In this document: positions 12,742 to 23,918 of the stretch, piece after piece
Layout: each line of letters starts with the position of its first letter
How positions within the stretch are numbered: the first letter of the stretch is position 1
Origin: Narthecium ossifragum
Taxonomy: Eukaryota; Streptophyta; Magnoliopsida; Dioscoreales; Nartheciaceae
Reading direction: 5' to 3'
Length of the DNA: 64,000 bases
Assembly: GCA_963920575.1 (NCBI GenBank)
Contig: OY986967.1
Location: forward strand, 11,030,061-11,094,060
The notes under the pieces: generated by a model
What the model was told of the DNA's origin: nothing
The model's database searches: none
The model's input: only the letters and a program-made list of their open reading frames with translations
Made by a program: the position numbers and the translations under genes

Positions 12742-13921
12742 TACCTTAAAAAAGATTACCCATCGATGTCAAATAAGAACAAAGTTATAAAAAAAACGTC
12801 CTTATAATGGACGATAGCAATTAATAGAAATGTATGTTACAGAGTTATCGGCCAAAAGCCGCAAAATTTACAAACTATTGCCTCCTACAAAGATTTTGAG
12901 ATATACGAGCAATGTTGTCTCCGATTTCTTTGCGCCGATATTTGTTCTTGACCAGATCAGTGTTGAGCTCAATTAGGCGATCTTTGGAGGAATTGGCTTC
13001 GAGTGCATTAAACTCTTCGATATGTTTTCTACTTTCCTCAGCTTTCCATGCACTCTCTCTTACCAGATATCTCCTTTGAGTTTTCAGTTGAAGAACTTGA
13101 GCCTCTAACTCTTTTATTTGATCTTCAACTTTGGAAATGTCTGATTCCTTCTCGCCAATTGCACTCAAGTTGGTCGAAAGATCTTCAATATTCTTGTCTA
13201 CCATGTTTCTTAGAAGTGTTCGTCGTTCTCGGCATTCCCCAACAAGAACGATTTCGTTGGTAAGGTCTTTCCTTTCAGCATCCAAATTTTTGATGTTCAG
13301 CTCCAAGCTTTGGATGGCGTCCATCTCTTTGGATGATAGACCTAACACTTCTTGGTCGACAGTCAGGAACACACTCATCGCTCTCTCAAGATTTTCATAA
13401 TCTTCATTTGTAAGATCTTCTTCTAGCGGCTTATCCAGAATGATCATACAATCAGCCAAGGCTATTCTGATTTCATAATCTTCATTTGTTGAGGGATATC
13501 AGGATGAACAGCTGCTCTCTTTCCCAACTTTTGAGCTCGCCATGAATCAGAGAGTGAATGAATGAAGTCGACCAGTTGAGCCATATCGACCCAAATCAAT
13601 GAATGGTTCGAAGTTATGGTCAATAGAGAATATTTATATAAGCCAAGTTTGAAATAACTCATACTTCATCTGACGTCGAAATAGATGGGCCTGCTTGTGG
13701 AGTGCTGAACGATGTCGCCATCGCGGTAGAATATATGTGTGAGGACCTGTCCCTCCATTCCTGGGTCAACCGCCTGGGTCGGGCCCGTGGCTCGTTGTGG
13801 ACCACAAGGGCAATTTGGTAAATTGCGCCTTGTCGATTTGTTTCACATCCGCATGTGCACACACAGCCTCTGATTGATGATTGTGTTTGACTAGATCTGT
13901 TTAGGGGTTTCTTTGACTTGT

Positions 13922-13994
13922 GGATCGATCCAAACAAGTGTTGGATCGATCCAGCAAAGTCTTGGATCGATCCCTCTTGGCCTTGGATCGATCC
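13922..13994 (+). repeat. Four GGATCGATCC palindromes at 21-bp spacing
   Basis: Perfect 10-bp palindromes start at 13922, 13943, 13964 and 13985, exactly 21 bp apart, with different spacer bases. A second group (14752, 14771, 14791, 14810; two of them with one changed base) has 19-20-bp spacing. The spacing is close to two turns of the DNA helix. Confidence 0.8.
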
Positions 13995-14567
13995 GGGTAT
14001 TGTAGCAGGGCAATTGAGCTTGCGAGGACGGCCGTCGTGGCCGTCGCTCTCCGTTTTCAGAGGAGAGACGACTTCCTCTCCTCTCCTTCCCCTCTTCCCC
14101 TCCTTCCCCGGCCTTTCCCCCTCACTCTTCTTCCTCTTCTCTTCCTCTTCTCTTTCCCCTCCTCCCTTCCTTCTTCTTCTTCCCGCGGGCTCTGTTTCCC
14201 CTGTTCTGGCAGCCCCTTCTTCTCCACTTTTCTCCCTCCTCCGGCCACCGTTTTTGGAGCTTGAAGGCTCATTGGATCCGTGGCGGCATGAGGAAGATCC
14301 CTGGCATGGTTTGGAGCTTTGTTGGTGACTGTTTAGCGAGGAATCAACCGAGGAGTGTGTTTCCGGTAGGTGTTCTACCTATGTGAGTTGTTTAGGGTTG
14401 TCCTCTAGTTCTAGCCGTTAGATCTTGCTGTATTTGTGTTGTTGGGTGCATGTTAGTTAGTATAACTTCTTGTTTAAGTTTCATAAGCTTTGGTTGAGAT
14501 TTTAGTAGGATTTAAGCATGTTTAATCTCGGATTTTCCGGTTTCTGCTGTTCTTGAAGAACAACCGG

Positions 14568-15229
14568 TTTACGGCGCGTTTTCTGATTTGTACAAGCATG
14601 ATATTGACTTATGATGAACATGAGAGTTATAGATCTCTGAGTTAGCTTTCCATTCCAGTTTATCTCATATTTTTCCGATTTTTCTACGAAATGTGGTGAT
14701 TTTTCTCGTGGCCTGCGACGAGACTGATCTGAAGCTGGTATAAAGCTGTTTGGATCGATCCAAATATTCTGGATTGATCCAATATTTTTTGGATGGATCC
14801 AAATGTTCTGGATCGATCCCAAAGCTATTTGATGGGGTTTTATTGACCATTTTTAGTGGTTTTGATTAGTGTTTTCCCAGTAACCGAACCGTTGGATGTT
14901 TACGGCGCGTTTTCTGATTTGTACAAGCATGATATTGACTTATGATGAACATGAGAGTTATAGATCTCTGAGTTAGCTTTCCATTCCAGTTTATCTCATA
15001 TTTTTCCGATTTTTCTACGAAATGTGGTGATTTTTCTCGTGGCCTGCGACGAGACTGATCTGAAGCTGGTATAAAGCTGTTTGGATCGATCCAAATATTC
15101 TGGATTGATCCAATATTTTTTGGATGGATCCAAATGTTCTGGATCGATCCCAAAGCTATTTGATGGGGTTTTATTGACCATTTTTAGTGGTTTTGATTAG
15201 TGTTTTCCCAGTAACCGAACCGTTGGATG
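14568..15229 (+). repeat. 331-bp tandem duplication inside LTR
   Basis: Copy 1 (14568-14898) and copy 2 (14899-15229) are nearly identical, both opening TTTACGGCGCG and including the second palindrome group. The near-identity suggests a recent duplication; it is absent from the other copies of the family. Confidence 0.9.
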
Positions 15230-15292
15230 TTTTCCGATTTTGGATATGTTGATCCCAGCATATTGATCTACTGAAGTCTAAGTTCGATCTTG

Positions 15293-15319
15293 AATCCGAC
15301 GTCGTTTGGACGTCGGATT
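15293..15319. promoter_or_regulatory. 11-bp-arm palindrome with GTTTG loop
   Basis: AATCCGACGTC and GACGTCGGATT are perfect inverted arms around GTTTG. The matching site in the related copy (28595-28621) has the same loop and a paired C-to-T and G-to-A change. It holds two ACGT cores, the kind of site bound by plant bZIP proteins (family knowledge only). Confidence 0.5.
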
Positions 15320-18300
15320 GACGGGGTTAACTAGCTGCTATGTGGAGAATGTTTTGGTGTTTTAAATATAATATTATATGTTCGGATTATAATATTATAC
15401 TTTACTGTTCATCGGTTTTCGGGGTTGCTTCCCATTGCAGGAGTTCGCAGTTGACGGTCGTGGTACCATCGTAATGCCGGGACCCGCTGCGGATCGGCTG
15501 GCAGCAGTTGGTAGTACCGCTGCAGCGATCCTGTTGGAGTTGTATGCTACCTTGACATACTGTTGCATGCCTACTTCTCTTACTTGTGTATGTTCATAGC
15601 ATGCATTCTCTGTTGTGCATTAGTTGCATGGTTAGGGCGTGGGTGATTTGTGGATCGTCGTCCCGAGGCTGGAAGCTCGGATTTAGCCCTAGGACCGGGG
15701 TTGGGTAGTTTGGTCCAGGTTCGAATTGTGGTGTCCAGTCAAACTTGATGATAGGCTTAGATGATTGGTACACATGTTGCTTGATGATTATAGAGGTCGT
15801 GTCGGCCTTGAGTCGGATGCTGAGGTGTAGCCGGTGTTCCACTGTGTTGACCCTTGAGTAGAGGAGTTGCCTACTTAGTGGTGTCGTTTCCCGCCTGCAG
15901 TGTCGTTCCCTGCTTGTGGGCCAGCAGTGTTGTTTCCTGCTACTGAGTGTGACCTGACATGTGACCAGCTCGGCTGGAAGACCATGATCATGGGCCTCAG
16001 GGACACGTGGTGGGGTTATGGGGCCCCTGTGTACACCCAGGTCTTACTTGAGGGCGACACTCTTGTGTTCCCCTTCCTTCTGTGTGGCGTAGTGTAGAAC
16101 CCTACTGAGCGTTTTGCTCACTCCTACCCGGGCTGCGTTTTGCAGGTGCAGGCGCCAGCTCTTCTTCAGTAGCCCCTACCGGGCAGGTGTTTGGTGGCGG
16201 GGCGGCGTCGGGCGGGGTCTGAGGATCGGTTATCACTTTCTACACTTTTTGTTATAGTTAGTCTCCTACGGAAGCTTGATGTATAAACTGTTGTAACCCC
16301 TTTGAGGTTTTGGAATATTATATTATATCTGTTGAGGTTTGAAATTATTGTATTATTCATGGGTGTTTATGAACTGTTTAATAAAACCAGTAGGTTAGAG
16401 GGAACCCCTCGCCATTATTTCCGCATTTAATTAGGTTCCGGTTCGCGTCGCCGGCCCGGTTGGGCTTTCGCGGGTCGGGGCGCGACAATATGATTGCCAG
16501 AGTGTTATCGATCATCGTCTCCTGTGGCCTAGTGGGAGTTGGGGCAAGCGTAGCGACAGGCATATCCATTGTTGAAGTGCTGGGGGGCACATCGGCGTTG
16601 CGCTCAACACAACTGGCCAATAGCTCTGGAACAGGTGATGTCTCGACTAAAGGTTGCAAGGTCGATACACCAGGGGAAGCTGTTTCAGATGATAGTTGAA
16701 TATCACCAAGGTCTCTCAAAAGATTATATGGACCATAAACAAGCATCTGACCGGTAGGTGACAAACCTAGTCTAAATGAAATAAAGTTAAGAATGTCGAA
16801 AAGATCTTCGACGCTATCATCAACCCGTCTTTCTTCTTCGGACGATGAAATAATGACCTTCTCTTTATTAGAGATATGCAAATATAGAAATGAGAAAAGG
16901 TCGATAAACCAAATCATGAAGGAAGAATGCAATTAATTACTTTGGCATTCCTGTGAACACAGTGTTTTATTCTCTTCGTGGAACGTACTTGTTCTACAAG
17001 TGGTAGAGGATCCATCGAGAGTCCTTCCTCCTGACCGACTTCTATAGCTTGACTTGTCGCTGCAAGACGATCCTGCTCAACTTCTTGAGGGGCAGCTCGC
17101 CCAAATTTGAAGGAGAAGCAGAAGGAAGATAAATGTGCGAGCTAGTAGAGGAACCCGATCTTTCTCTACGAAAAACGAAGAACATTGAATTTAAAAGGTA
17201 TCGCCCATGAAGAAGAGAAGCATAAAGAGATAAATAAGAATGATTACTTAGAAACAGAAGCAGACTAGCTACTTTGCCTGCTGTCTGGCGATCCTACATC
17301 CTCTCCTGCTGCATAGGATGAATGAGCTTGTTTCTCAAGTTCCTCGGCCATTACTTCCTCGACCAAAGGTCTCTCAGCCGATGGTGATATCATGGATTCA
17401 CCAGTTGATATCCTTTTCTTCTTCCAGGATGAAGTCTCTTTAGTAGACTTTCCACGTCTCTTTTTGGTCTATTCCTCACCCTTTCTAACAGAGGCAGCAG
17501 TCTTTCTTTTCTTTGGAACTCTCTCCTCTGCCTCAGCATGTTCCAGAGCTTCCGTCTTGCATCCCAACTTTTTGGGAGGAACGAAATTATTAAAGACAAC
17601 GTTGTTGTCTTGGGAAAATAAACGATTCTTGACGGCCGAGTTCCAAGTATCGACGATGACAAGATCGACGTCAACCACTGGTTCAAAATGTGTAAGCTTA
17701 AACCGCTTCCAAAGAGCCATATCCCTCTTCTCTACATTGACTACCCTATCGATGTTGTAGAAGACACATCGACCTTTAGCTATTATGTTGAAGCTAAAGT
17801 AGGGAGGAACTGGCCAAGCTTGCTTCAGTCCAAATTGGCGAGAGACAAAATTTGGAGCATATACTTCTACTCCACACTTGTTGTTGGCCTTGCCCCACGA
17901 CATGTCAAAATGCAAGTCTCGCCCAACCAAAAAACGAGCCCAGGCCAGTCTCTTATTCTCATCGTCCAAATTAGACGATAAATCAAGAAGTGTAAGAATA
18001 GAAATTGGATGAGAGTTGAAATGGAAAGGACGATAGGAAGAAAAGTCGGATAGAGTATAAAAATAGTCAAATGTTTGTTGAAAAGATTTGGGAATGAACG
18101 ATGAAGAAAGATATAAATGGCCTTGAGTTCTGGCCGATGAAGAAGAGGAAGGTAAATGGAGTCCAGGAAAATAGGCTCTATGCCATAATTGGACGATCCA
18201 GTGAGGGCCAAAACCAGTAAGGCTTCCACCATCTCTTAATTGCTCAAGAGTAAGGTAGATACCTCATTTATATAAGTCAAAGTCTGAAATAACTTGTACC

Positions 18301-21300
18301 TCATCTGAAGTTGAAGTAGATGGGCCTGCTTGTGGAGTGCTGAACGATGTCGCCATCGTGGTAGTAGATACGATTGCCAGAATATTATCGATCATTATCG
18401 CCTGTGGCATAGTGGGAGTTGGGGCCGGCGTAGCGATAGGCATGTCCATTGTTGAAGTACTAGAGGGCACATCGGCGCTGCGCTCAACACAACTGGCCGA
18501 TGGCTCTGGAACGGATGATGTCTCGACCATAGGTTGCAATGTTGATACACCAAGGGAAGCTGTTTCAGATGATAGTTGAATATCACCAAGGTCCCTCAAA
18601 AGACTATACGGACCATAAACAAGCATCTGACCGGTAGGTGACAAATCTGGTCTAGATGAAGTAAAATTGAGAACGTCAAAAAGATCTTCTACGTCATCAT
18701 CATCCCGTCTTTCTTCTTCAGACGATGAAATGATGACCTTCTCTTTACTAGAGACCTGCAAATATAGAAATGAGAAAAGGTCGATAAACCAAATCATGAA
18801 GGAAGAATGTAATTAATTACTTTGGTATTCCTGTGAACACATCGTTTTATTCTCTTCTTGGAACGTACTTGTTCTACAATTGGAAGAGGATCCATCAAGA
18901 GTCCTTCCTCCTGACTGACTTCTATAACTTGACTGGTCGTCGCAGGATGGTCCTTCTCAACTTCTTGAGGGGCAGCTGTCTCGCCCAAATTTGAAGGAGA
19001 AGCAGAAGGAAGATAAATGTGCGAGGGAGTAGAGGAACCCAATCTTTCTTTACAAAGTAAAGAACATTGAGTTTAGAAGGTATCAACCATGAAGAAAAAA
19101 AACATAAAAAAATAAAGAAAAATGCTTACTTAGAAACAGAAGCAGACTGGCTACTTTGCCTGCTGTCTGGCAATCCTACATCCTCTCCCACTGCAGAGAA
19201 TGAGGGAGCTTGTTTCTCAAGTTCCTCGACCATTACTTCCTCGACCAAATAGCTCTCGGTCAATGGTGATATCCTGGATTGACCAGTTGATATCTTTTTC
19301 TTCTTACGAGACGAAGTCTTTTCACTAGACTTTCCACATCTCTTTTTGGGCGATTCCTCACCCTTTCTTACCGATGCAGCAGTATTCCTTTTCTTTTGAA
19401 CTCTCTCCTCTGCCTCAGCATGTTCTAGGGCTTCCTTCTTGTGTCCCAACTTTTTGGGAGGAACAAAATTATTAAAGACAACGTTCTTGTCTTGGGAAAA
19501 TAAATGATCCTTGACGGTCGAGTTCCAAATATCGACGATGACAGGATCGACGTTGGCCACTGGTTCAAAATGTGTAAGCTTAAACCGCTTACAAAGCGCC
19601 ATATCCCTCTTCTCCACACTAACTACCCTATCGATGTTATGGAAGACACATCGACTTTTAGCTATTATGTTGAATCTAAAGTAGGGAGGAACAGGCCAAG
19701 CTTGCTTCAGTCCAAATTGACGAGCGATAAAATTTGGAGCATATATTTCTACTCCGCACTTGTTGTTGGCTTTACCCCATGACATGTCAAAATAGAGGTC
19801 TCGGCCAACCAAAAAATGAGCCCAAGCCAGTCTCTTATTCTCATCGTCCAAATTAGACGATAAGTCAAGAAGTGGACGAATAGAAACTGGATGAGAGTCA
19901 GAATGGAAAGGACGATAGGAAGAAAAATCAGATAGAGTATAAAAATAGTGAAAAGTTTATTGAAAAGATTTGGGAATGAACGATGAAGAAAGATATAAAT
20001 GGCCTTGAGTTCTGGTCGATGAAGAAGATGGAGGTAAGTGAAGTCCAGGAAAATAGGCTCTAAGCCATAATTGGACGCTCCAAAGAGGGCCAAAACCAGT
20101 AAGGCTTCCACCATCTCTTAATTGCTCAAGAGTAAGGTAGATACCTCTAAAAATGGCCGAAAGAATGAAAGTAGAAAGAGACAAAACTTGCTTTCCAGAA
20201 GCAATTGATTGGGCAAGATTGATATAGCCCCTAACCGGTTTCTTAGCGGGAAGACAAAGGACGAAGTTACATAGCCAATAATAGATAAAAGCTAATCGTT
20301 CTCGAGCATTGGGTGGGTCATCGGTCTCTTCAAGTTTGGCGTAAGTGTTAATAAAAACGCCATAGTTCTTATCAGAGTCAAAGACCATATCCCAAGTAGG
20401 AAGCTCCATATTTGCCAATACAAGTTCGCCGAGAGGAGAGAGACCGGTTAAAAGAGCGATATCCAAAAGAGTAATAGAAAGAGTGCCACAAGGAAAGACA
20501 AAGTTGTTATACTCTGTCAACCAAAAAAGGAACGATGAGAGAGGTAAGTTAGGCTCTTGAGCAGGAACCCTAGTGCTCAAATCTAAGAAGTCCAAAATAC
20601 CAGCATCAGAAAATATATTTTTTGAATCAGGATGATTAATCATCCTACTATGCCACTCGATGAATTTATCATCGATCTTGCCATGGTGTAATTGGATTTC
20701 TGGAAGAAAGAGTAGATAGATTGAGCTCCGGAGATAAGGGTAGCTCACCAAAAAGTGGAAAAGAATTTACAACAGTTTTTAGATCGGAGGAAAGAGAAGG
20801 CAGAAGATCAGAAACAAAGCAAGGACCCAGAGAGAAGAACCTGGAAGAAGAATCACCAGTCCCGACCAGATATGTCGCTCTCGCCTCATCCGATCTGAGA
20901 AGCTCGTTGAACTCTACGTAGGTCTTGCTGACTTCCTTATTCATGACCTCGTTGGATTTGATTTCACGAACCATGGTGGAAGACGGATCGCTTGACGGAG
21001 AAGAAGAAGAAGAAGTCTCCGGCATCTCAGAGATCACAAGAGAAAGAAAACAAGCAACTCCAGTGCCGCAGCGATGAAGAAAGAAGAAGAAATAAAACCC
21101 TAGGTAAAAGAAGGACGAGCCAATATAGTTTCTTCGCGCCAAAGAAATATGGCTAAAAGGGTATACATGTCAGATAAGTACGGCGCATTAAATACAGAAT
21201 TTTAAGGGATATGAACATAGAACGAAAACGAGACGACGATTCGATTTCCTAGAGAACGATCATAATTAACCTTAAAGGTTAACACAGAAGCTGTCAAGTC

Positions 21301-21349
21301 ACGCCAAATGCGGTCATCTCATCATAAATTCAAATTCCTCGATAACCGC

Positions 21350-21362
21350 ATGGGGGGCAAAA
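21350..21362 (+). other. Polypurine tract of Tat element
   Basis: TGGGGGGCAAAA lies directly before the 3' LTR start at 21363, the expected place for the plus-strand primer of reverse transcription. Confidence 0.7.
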
Positions 21363-22423
21363 TGTTAGCCAAAATAATGGCTAATCAATCAATGATTGAC
21401 ATGTCAGTGTAATAACTATGGTCGATAATCATTTGAAAACAATTGGATGATGGTATTCTAAGATAAACAAAAGGATCATCGGCCAAAAGAAGAAAGTTAT
21501 CAGTTAAAGACGATGATCGTCCTCGTGAAAAGAAGTCATCGGCCATCAACAATGATGATTTAAAGACAGAAAAGATATCAACTAAGGACGATAAAGACAG
21601 ATGCAAGAAGAAGATATCAACCAAGAAAGACGATGATACAACAACAAAGCTCATCAACCAAACAGAACCTTCATCGACCATACCATGATATGAAGAAATA
21701 AGGAAACAATGGAGAACGTGGGACACGCGGCTTATCGAGAGCGAAAGATGGAAGATAACAGAGAACGTGCTGAGCGGAAGTTAGCCAACTGCTCTAGTAT
21801 AAAAAGTCTTCTTCTTTCACTCTGTAATCTCTCTCGCAAAATCAAACACACAGAGCCTGCGCGCTTGGATTTCTTACTTTCAGAATGTTTCCTGTAAGTT
21901 AGTTTTATTCAATGAAATCATCATGTTTCTTCTACGTTTAGGCTTTATGTTCTACATAATGTAGTTTAGATTACTGTTCGTAGAATGATAATATAATATT
22001 AGATTTTATGATGCTTTCTTCATTGTGTTCTTTATAGTTTTCTTTACTGTTTTCCGTAGAGTAATTTAACTAATGGATTTTCATATCTTAATCTAGATTA
22101 AATTAAGCAATAGATTTAAATACATATCTTCTCTGATTTAAGTAATTTAGGATGATCTTTATTGCTTTCTAGATTAAATTAATAGTTTTAGAAGATTTTC
22201 TATCTACACTAGATTAAATTAAGAATAACTTAGGTTTAATCCTGATAATTAACTTTATTAGATTATTTAATTAGGTTCAATCCATATTTCTGTTTAACTT
22301 GACACCTCTGTTCGAACATAGTTTGAAGGAGTTGGACTAAACCACAATCTCCTGATTCTTGAGTGTTAGGTAATTTTGACCTTGATTATTTGACCGGTCA
22401 ATGGTTAAATTTCCACGCTAACA
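21363..22423 (+). repeat. 3' LTR of Tat element
   Basis: 1061 bp, TGTTAGCC to GCTAACA. It keeps a good TATA box (GTATAAAAAG, about 21796-21805). Followed by CGAC, matching the bases before the 5' LTR. Confidence 0.88.
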
Positions 22424-23096
22424 CGACAAAAATGTTGTTTCTCTTCTCTAATCAGTGCCATTTTCTTCTGTCAAGTATGTTTTTCGTGCAAAAGAAGTAT
22501 TTCAAGATTCCAAAATGGCTATTCCCTTAAGTATCTCATTGTCTACTATGTTGCCAGTTTATAAAGCATTGCTTAAAAAATTGCAAACTTTTCCCAGTTA
22601 GTTCTTCATTGGTAAAGCGCTTTTTATCATCAGATTGTTTTTAATTTTTCATATGTATTTACCATATTGGGTCTATGACTGTTTTTTTTTGTTGTTGGAT
22701 GGTAAATGGGTAAGCTTAATGGTGTTTTGTGTAGAACTTTATAGTGTAGATTCATGTGCAATAACATAAATGCGGATGAGTGTATGCTTTCCTGAGTATC
22801 TTATCGGAGTAAAAAAAAGATTTGTGTATGCACATGGCTCATGTGGTCATGTATTATTGGTTTATGTGATGGGGATCAGCGGATGTAAGTGGATCTAGAG
22901 TTTTGAAAATGACCATATAGGATGCACATGTCTACGTGGCATGTACCCCCAATCACTTCTCATCCGAGTAATTATCGTAATTTAATTGTTTCAGGTTACA
23001 GGAGTTTGTTAATTTGCTTACATGCCATTTTGTTGCTTTAATAATGTTAAGCATAAGACAGATACCGTAGGCTTTAAAGATGCTTTTGTATTGCAG
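22424..23096 (+). other. Intron of VPS3-like pseudogene
   Basis: AT-rich sequence ending in a pyrimidine-containing stretch and the AG at 23095-23096. Together with 2576-2886 it is the original intron split by the Tat insertion. No other feature is seen. Confidence 0.55.
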
Positions 23097-23273
23097 GTGC
23101 CCAGAAATCGCTAATGGGGCCTGCATCCTCGTCCAGTACCTCTGGAAGAAGTGATTGATGATGCATGGCTTAATGGCAGTTCAGCGAGCTCGATTCCTCA
23201 AGAAAGCCGGTGTTGATACTACTGCTGATGAGAACTTTCTTTTGAATCCACCAAGTAGAGCTGAATTATTGTG
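23097..23273 (+). pseudogene. VPS3-like exon B, broken and interrupted
   Basis: Follows exon A (2302-2575) after the retrotransposon-filled intron. It reads VPRNR, a TAA in place of an expected Tyr codon (23112-23114), then WGLHPRPVPLEEVIDD. A frameshift near 23160 follows, then LMAVQRARFLKKAGVD and ENFLLNPPSRAELL. These match the order of motifs I know for plant VPS3/TGFBRAP1-like proteins. The reading stops abruptly at 23273, where a TIR-type element begins; the continuation is not found after 34237. With exon A there are at least four disabling changes, so this is a decayed copy. Confidence 0.7.
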
Positions 23274-23918
23274 CCTCGTTTGGCTGCGGGATAGCCTATT
23301 ATGGGATTAGAGGGGATAGGGATTGGTATGCAGGGATAAAAGCTGCGATAAAAGTTATTCCACTTTGATGTTTGGTTGAAAAGTGGGGATAAAGGAGTAA
23401 TGATTACTTGGGAAAAGGAAATGGTGTTTGGATGGAAAATGTGGAATAGGAATAGGGATTGGTAAGGTGGAAAGTAAATTTAACTTTTGAATTTTTTATG
23501 ACATATTGGTTGCTTAATTAATAATATAATAATACATATAATATTCACCTTGGCTTTAATAAATTATTTAAGAATATAATAATACATATAATATGATAAA
23601 GCATATAATTTAATTAATAATATTTTCTCGTTTGATTAATATTATGTTGCATATATTAGAACATATTTGACATAATCAACCTAAATATATTCTAATAAAG
23701 TATAATATTACCACCCCACACGTCATGTTCGATGCCTCCACCCGGCGAATCTTTCTCATATCAACGCTTGCTTATTTGCCATCTCTGGCGGACGTCCACT
23801 CCTCCGCCATCGTCGGTTTCGATGTCCGCCCGTCCTCCAGCAGTTCGTGGCCGCCGGTGACGAACACGTGGCCTCCACCTACGACGAACGCGAAAAAGTT
23901 TCGCATGGCCACATTGTA

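Larger units (their letters stand above)
13738..16487 (+). mobile_element. Long solo LTR or LTR-like element, TGTGAGG family
   Basis: 2750 bp from TGTGAGGACC to GGGCGCGACA, flanked by a perfect 5-bp duplication ATATG (13733-13737 and 16488-16492). Related copies lie at 23919-26734 (minus) and 27325-33367 (plus); a shorter relative lies at 61984-63039. No coding region was found; the open frames inside are low-complexity. The 3' part shows a conserved block (16090-16150) also seen near 31470-31540. A solo LTR fits best; a short non-autonomous retroelement is possible. Confidence 0.75.
13630..20145. repeat. 1.88-kb tandem duplication in Tat antisense gene
   Basis: Copy 2 (18263-20145) repeats copy 1 (13630-13737 plus 16493-18262) with a shift of about 1881 bp: for example the minus-strand segment starting MDDENKRLAWA occurs at 17969 and 19851, and MIWFIDLFSFLYL at 16917 and 18797. 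Copy 1 alone holds the solo LTR at 13738-16487, so the duplication came first or the LTR entered only one copy. Copy 1 keeps CAA where copy 2 has the stop TAA (19954-19956). Confidence 0.85.
12875..21025 (-). pseudogene. Antisense plant-mobile-domain / coiled-coil gene in Tat element
   Basis: Minus strand, start ATG at 21025 (MPETSSSSS). Exon block 21025-19126 carries a plant mobile domain: FLFWLTEYNNFVFPCG, ITLLDIALLTGLSPLG and RERLAFIYYWLCNFVLC, then the conserved AYFPGL and VPPYF segments, followed by a Lys/Arg-rich, nuclear-signal-like stretch (KKRCGKSSEKTSSRKKKK). Later exon-like pieces (19042-18800, 18797-18264) are Ser/Thr/Pro-rich. The last piece, 13459-12875, is a long coiled coil (ISKVEDQIKELEAQVLQLK). 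Damage: a frameshift at about 20720-20750 and a stop at 19956-19954. Antisense ORFs between pol and the 3' LTR are known for Tat elements, and PMD proteins are known from plant transposons. Introns were inferred from frame changes, not shown. Confidence 0.65.
2887..22423 (+). mobile_element. Tat-lineage Ty3/gypsy retrotransposon with antisense gene
   Basis: Two related LTRs (2887-3937 and 21363-22423) begin TGTTRGCC and end GCTAACA. They are flanked by CGAC at 2883-2886 and 22424-22427, a 4-bp match consistent with a slightly eroded target duplication. A polypurine tract (21350-21362) abuts the 3' LTR. The plus strand carries decayed gag, protease, reverse transcriptase, RNase H, a second RNase H and integrase, in the order and with the doubled RNase H that mark the Tat group. 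About 8.5 kb between integrase and the 3' LTR holds a minus-strand PMD gene. Two solo LTRs (6045-7700 and 13738-16487) are nested inside. The element sits in an intron of the VPS3-like pseudogene. Many stops and frameshifts make it non-autonomous. Confidence 0.88.

Noticed and set aside
13920..14328. Two overlapping plus-strand frames with WIDP or LDRS repeats
   Set aside because: Translations of the GGATCGATCC palindrome array and of a CT-rich stretch; not proteins.
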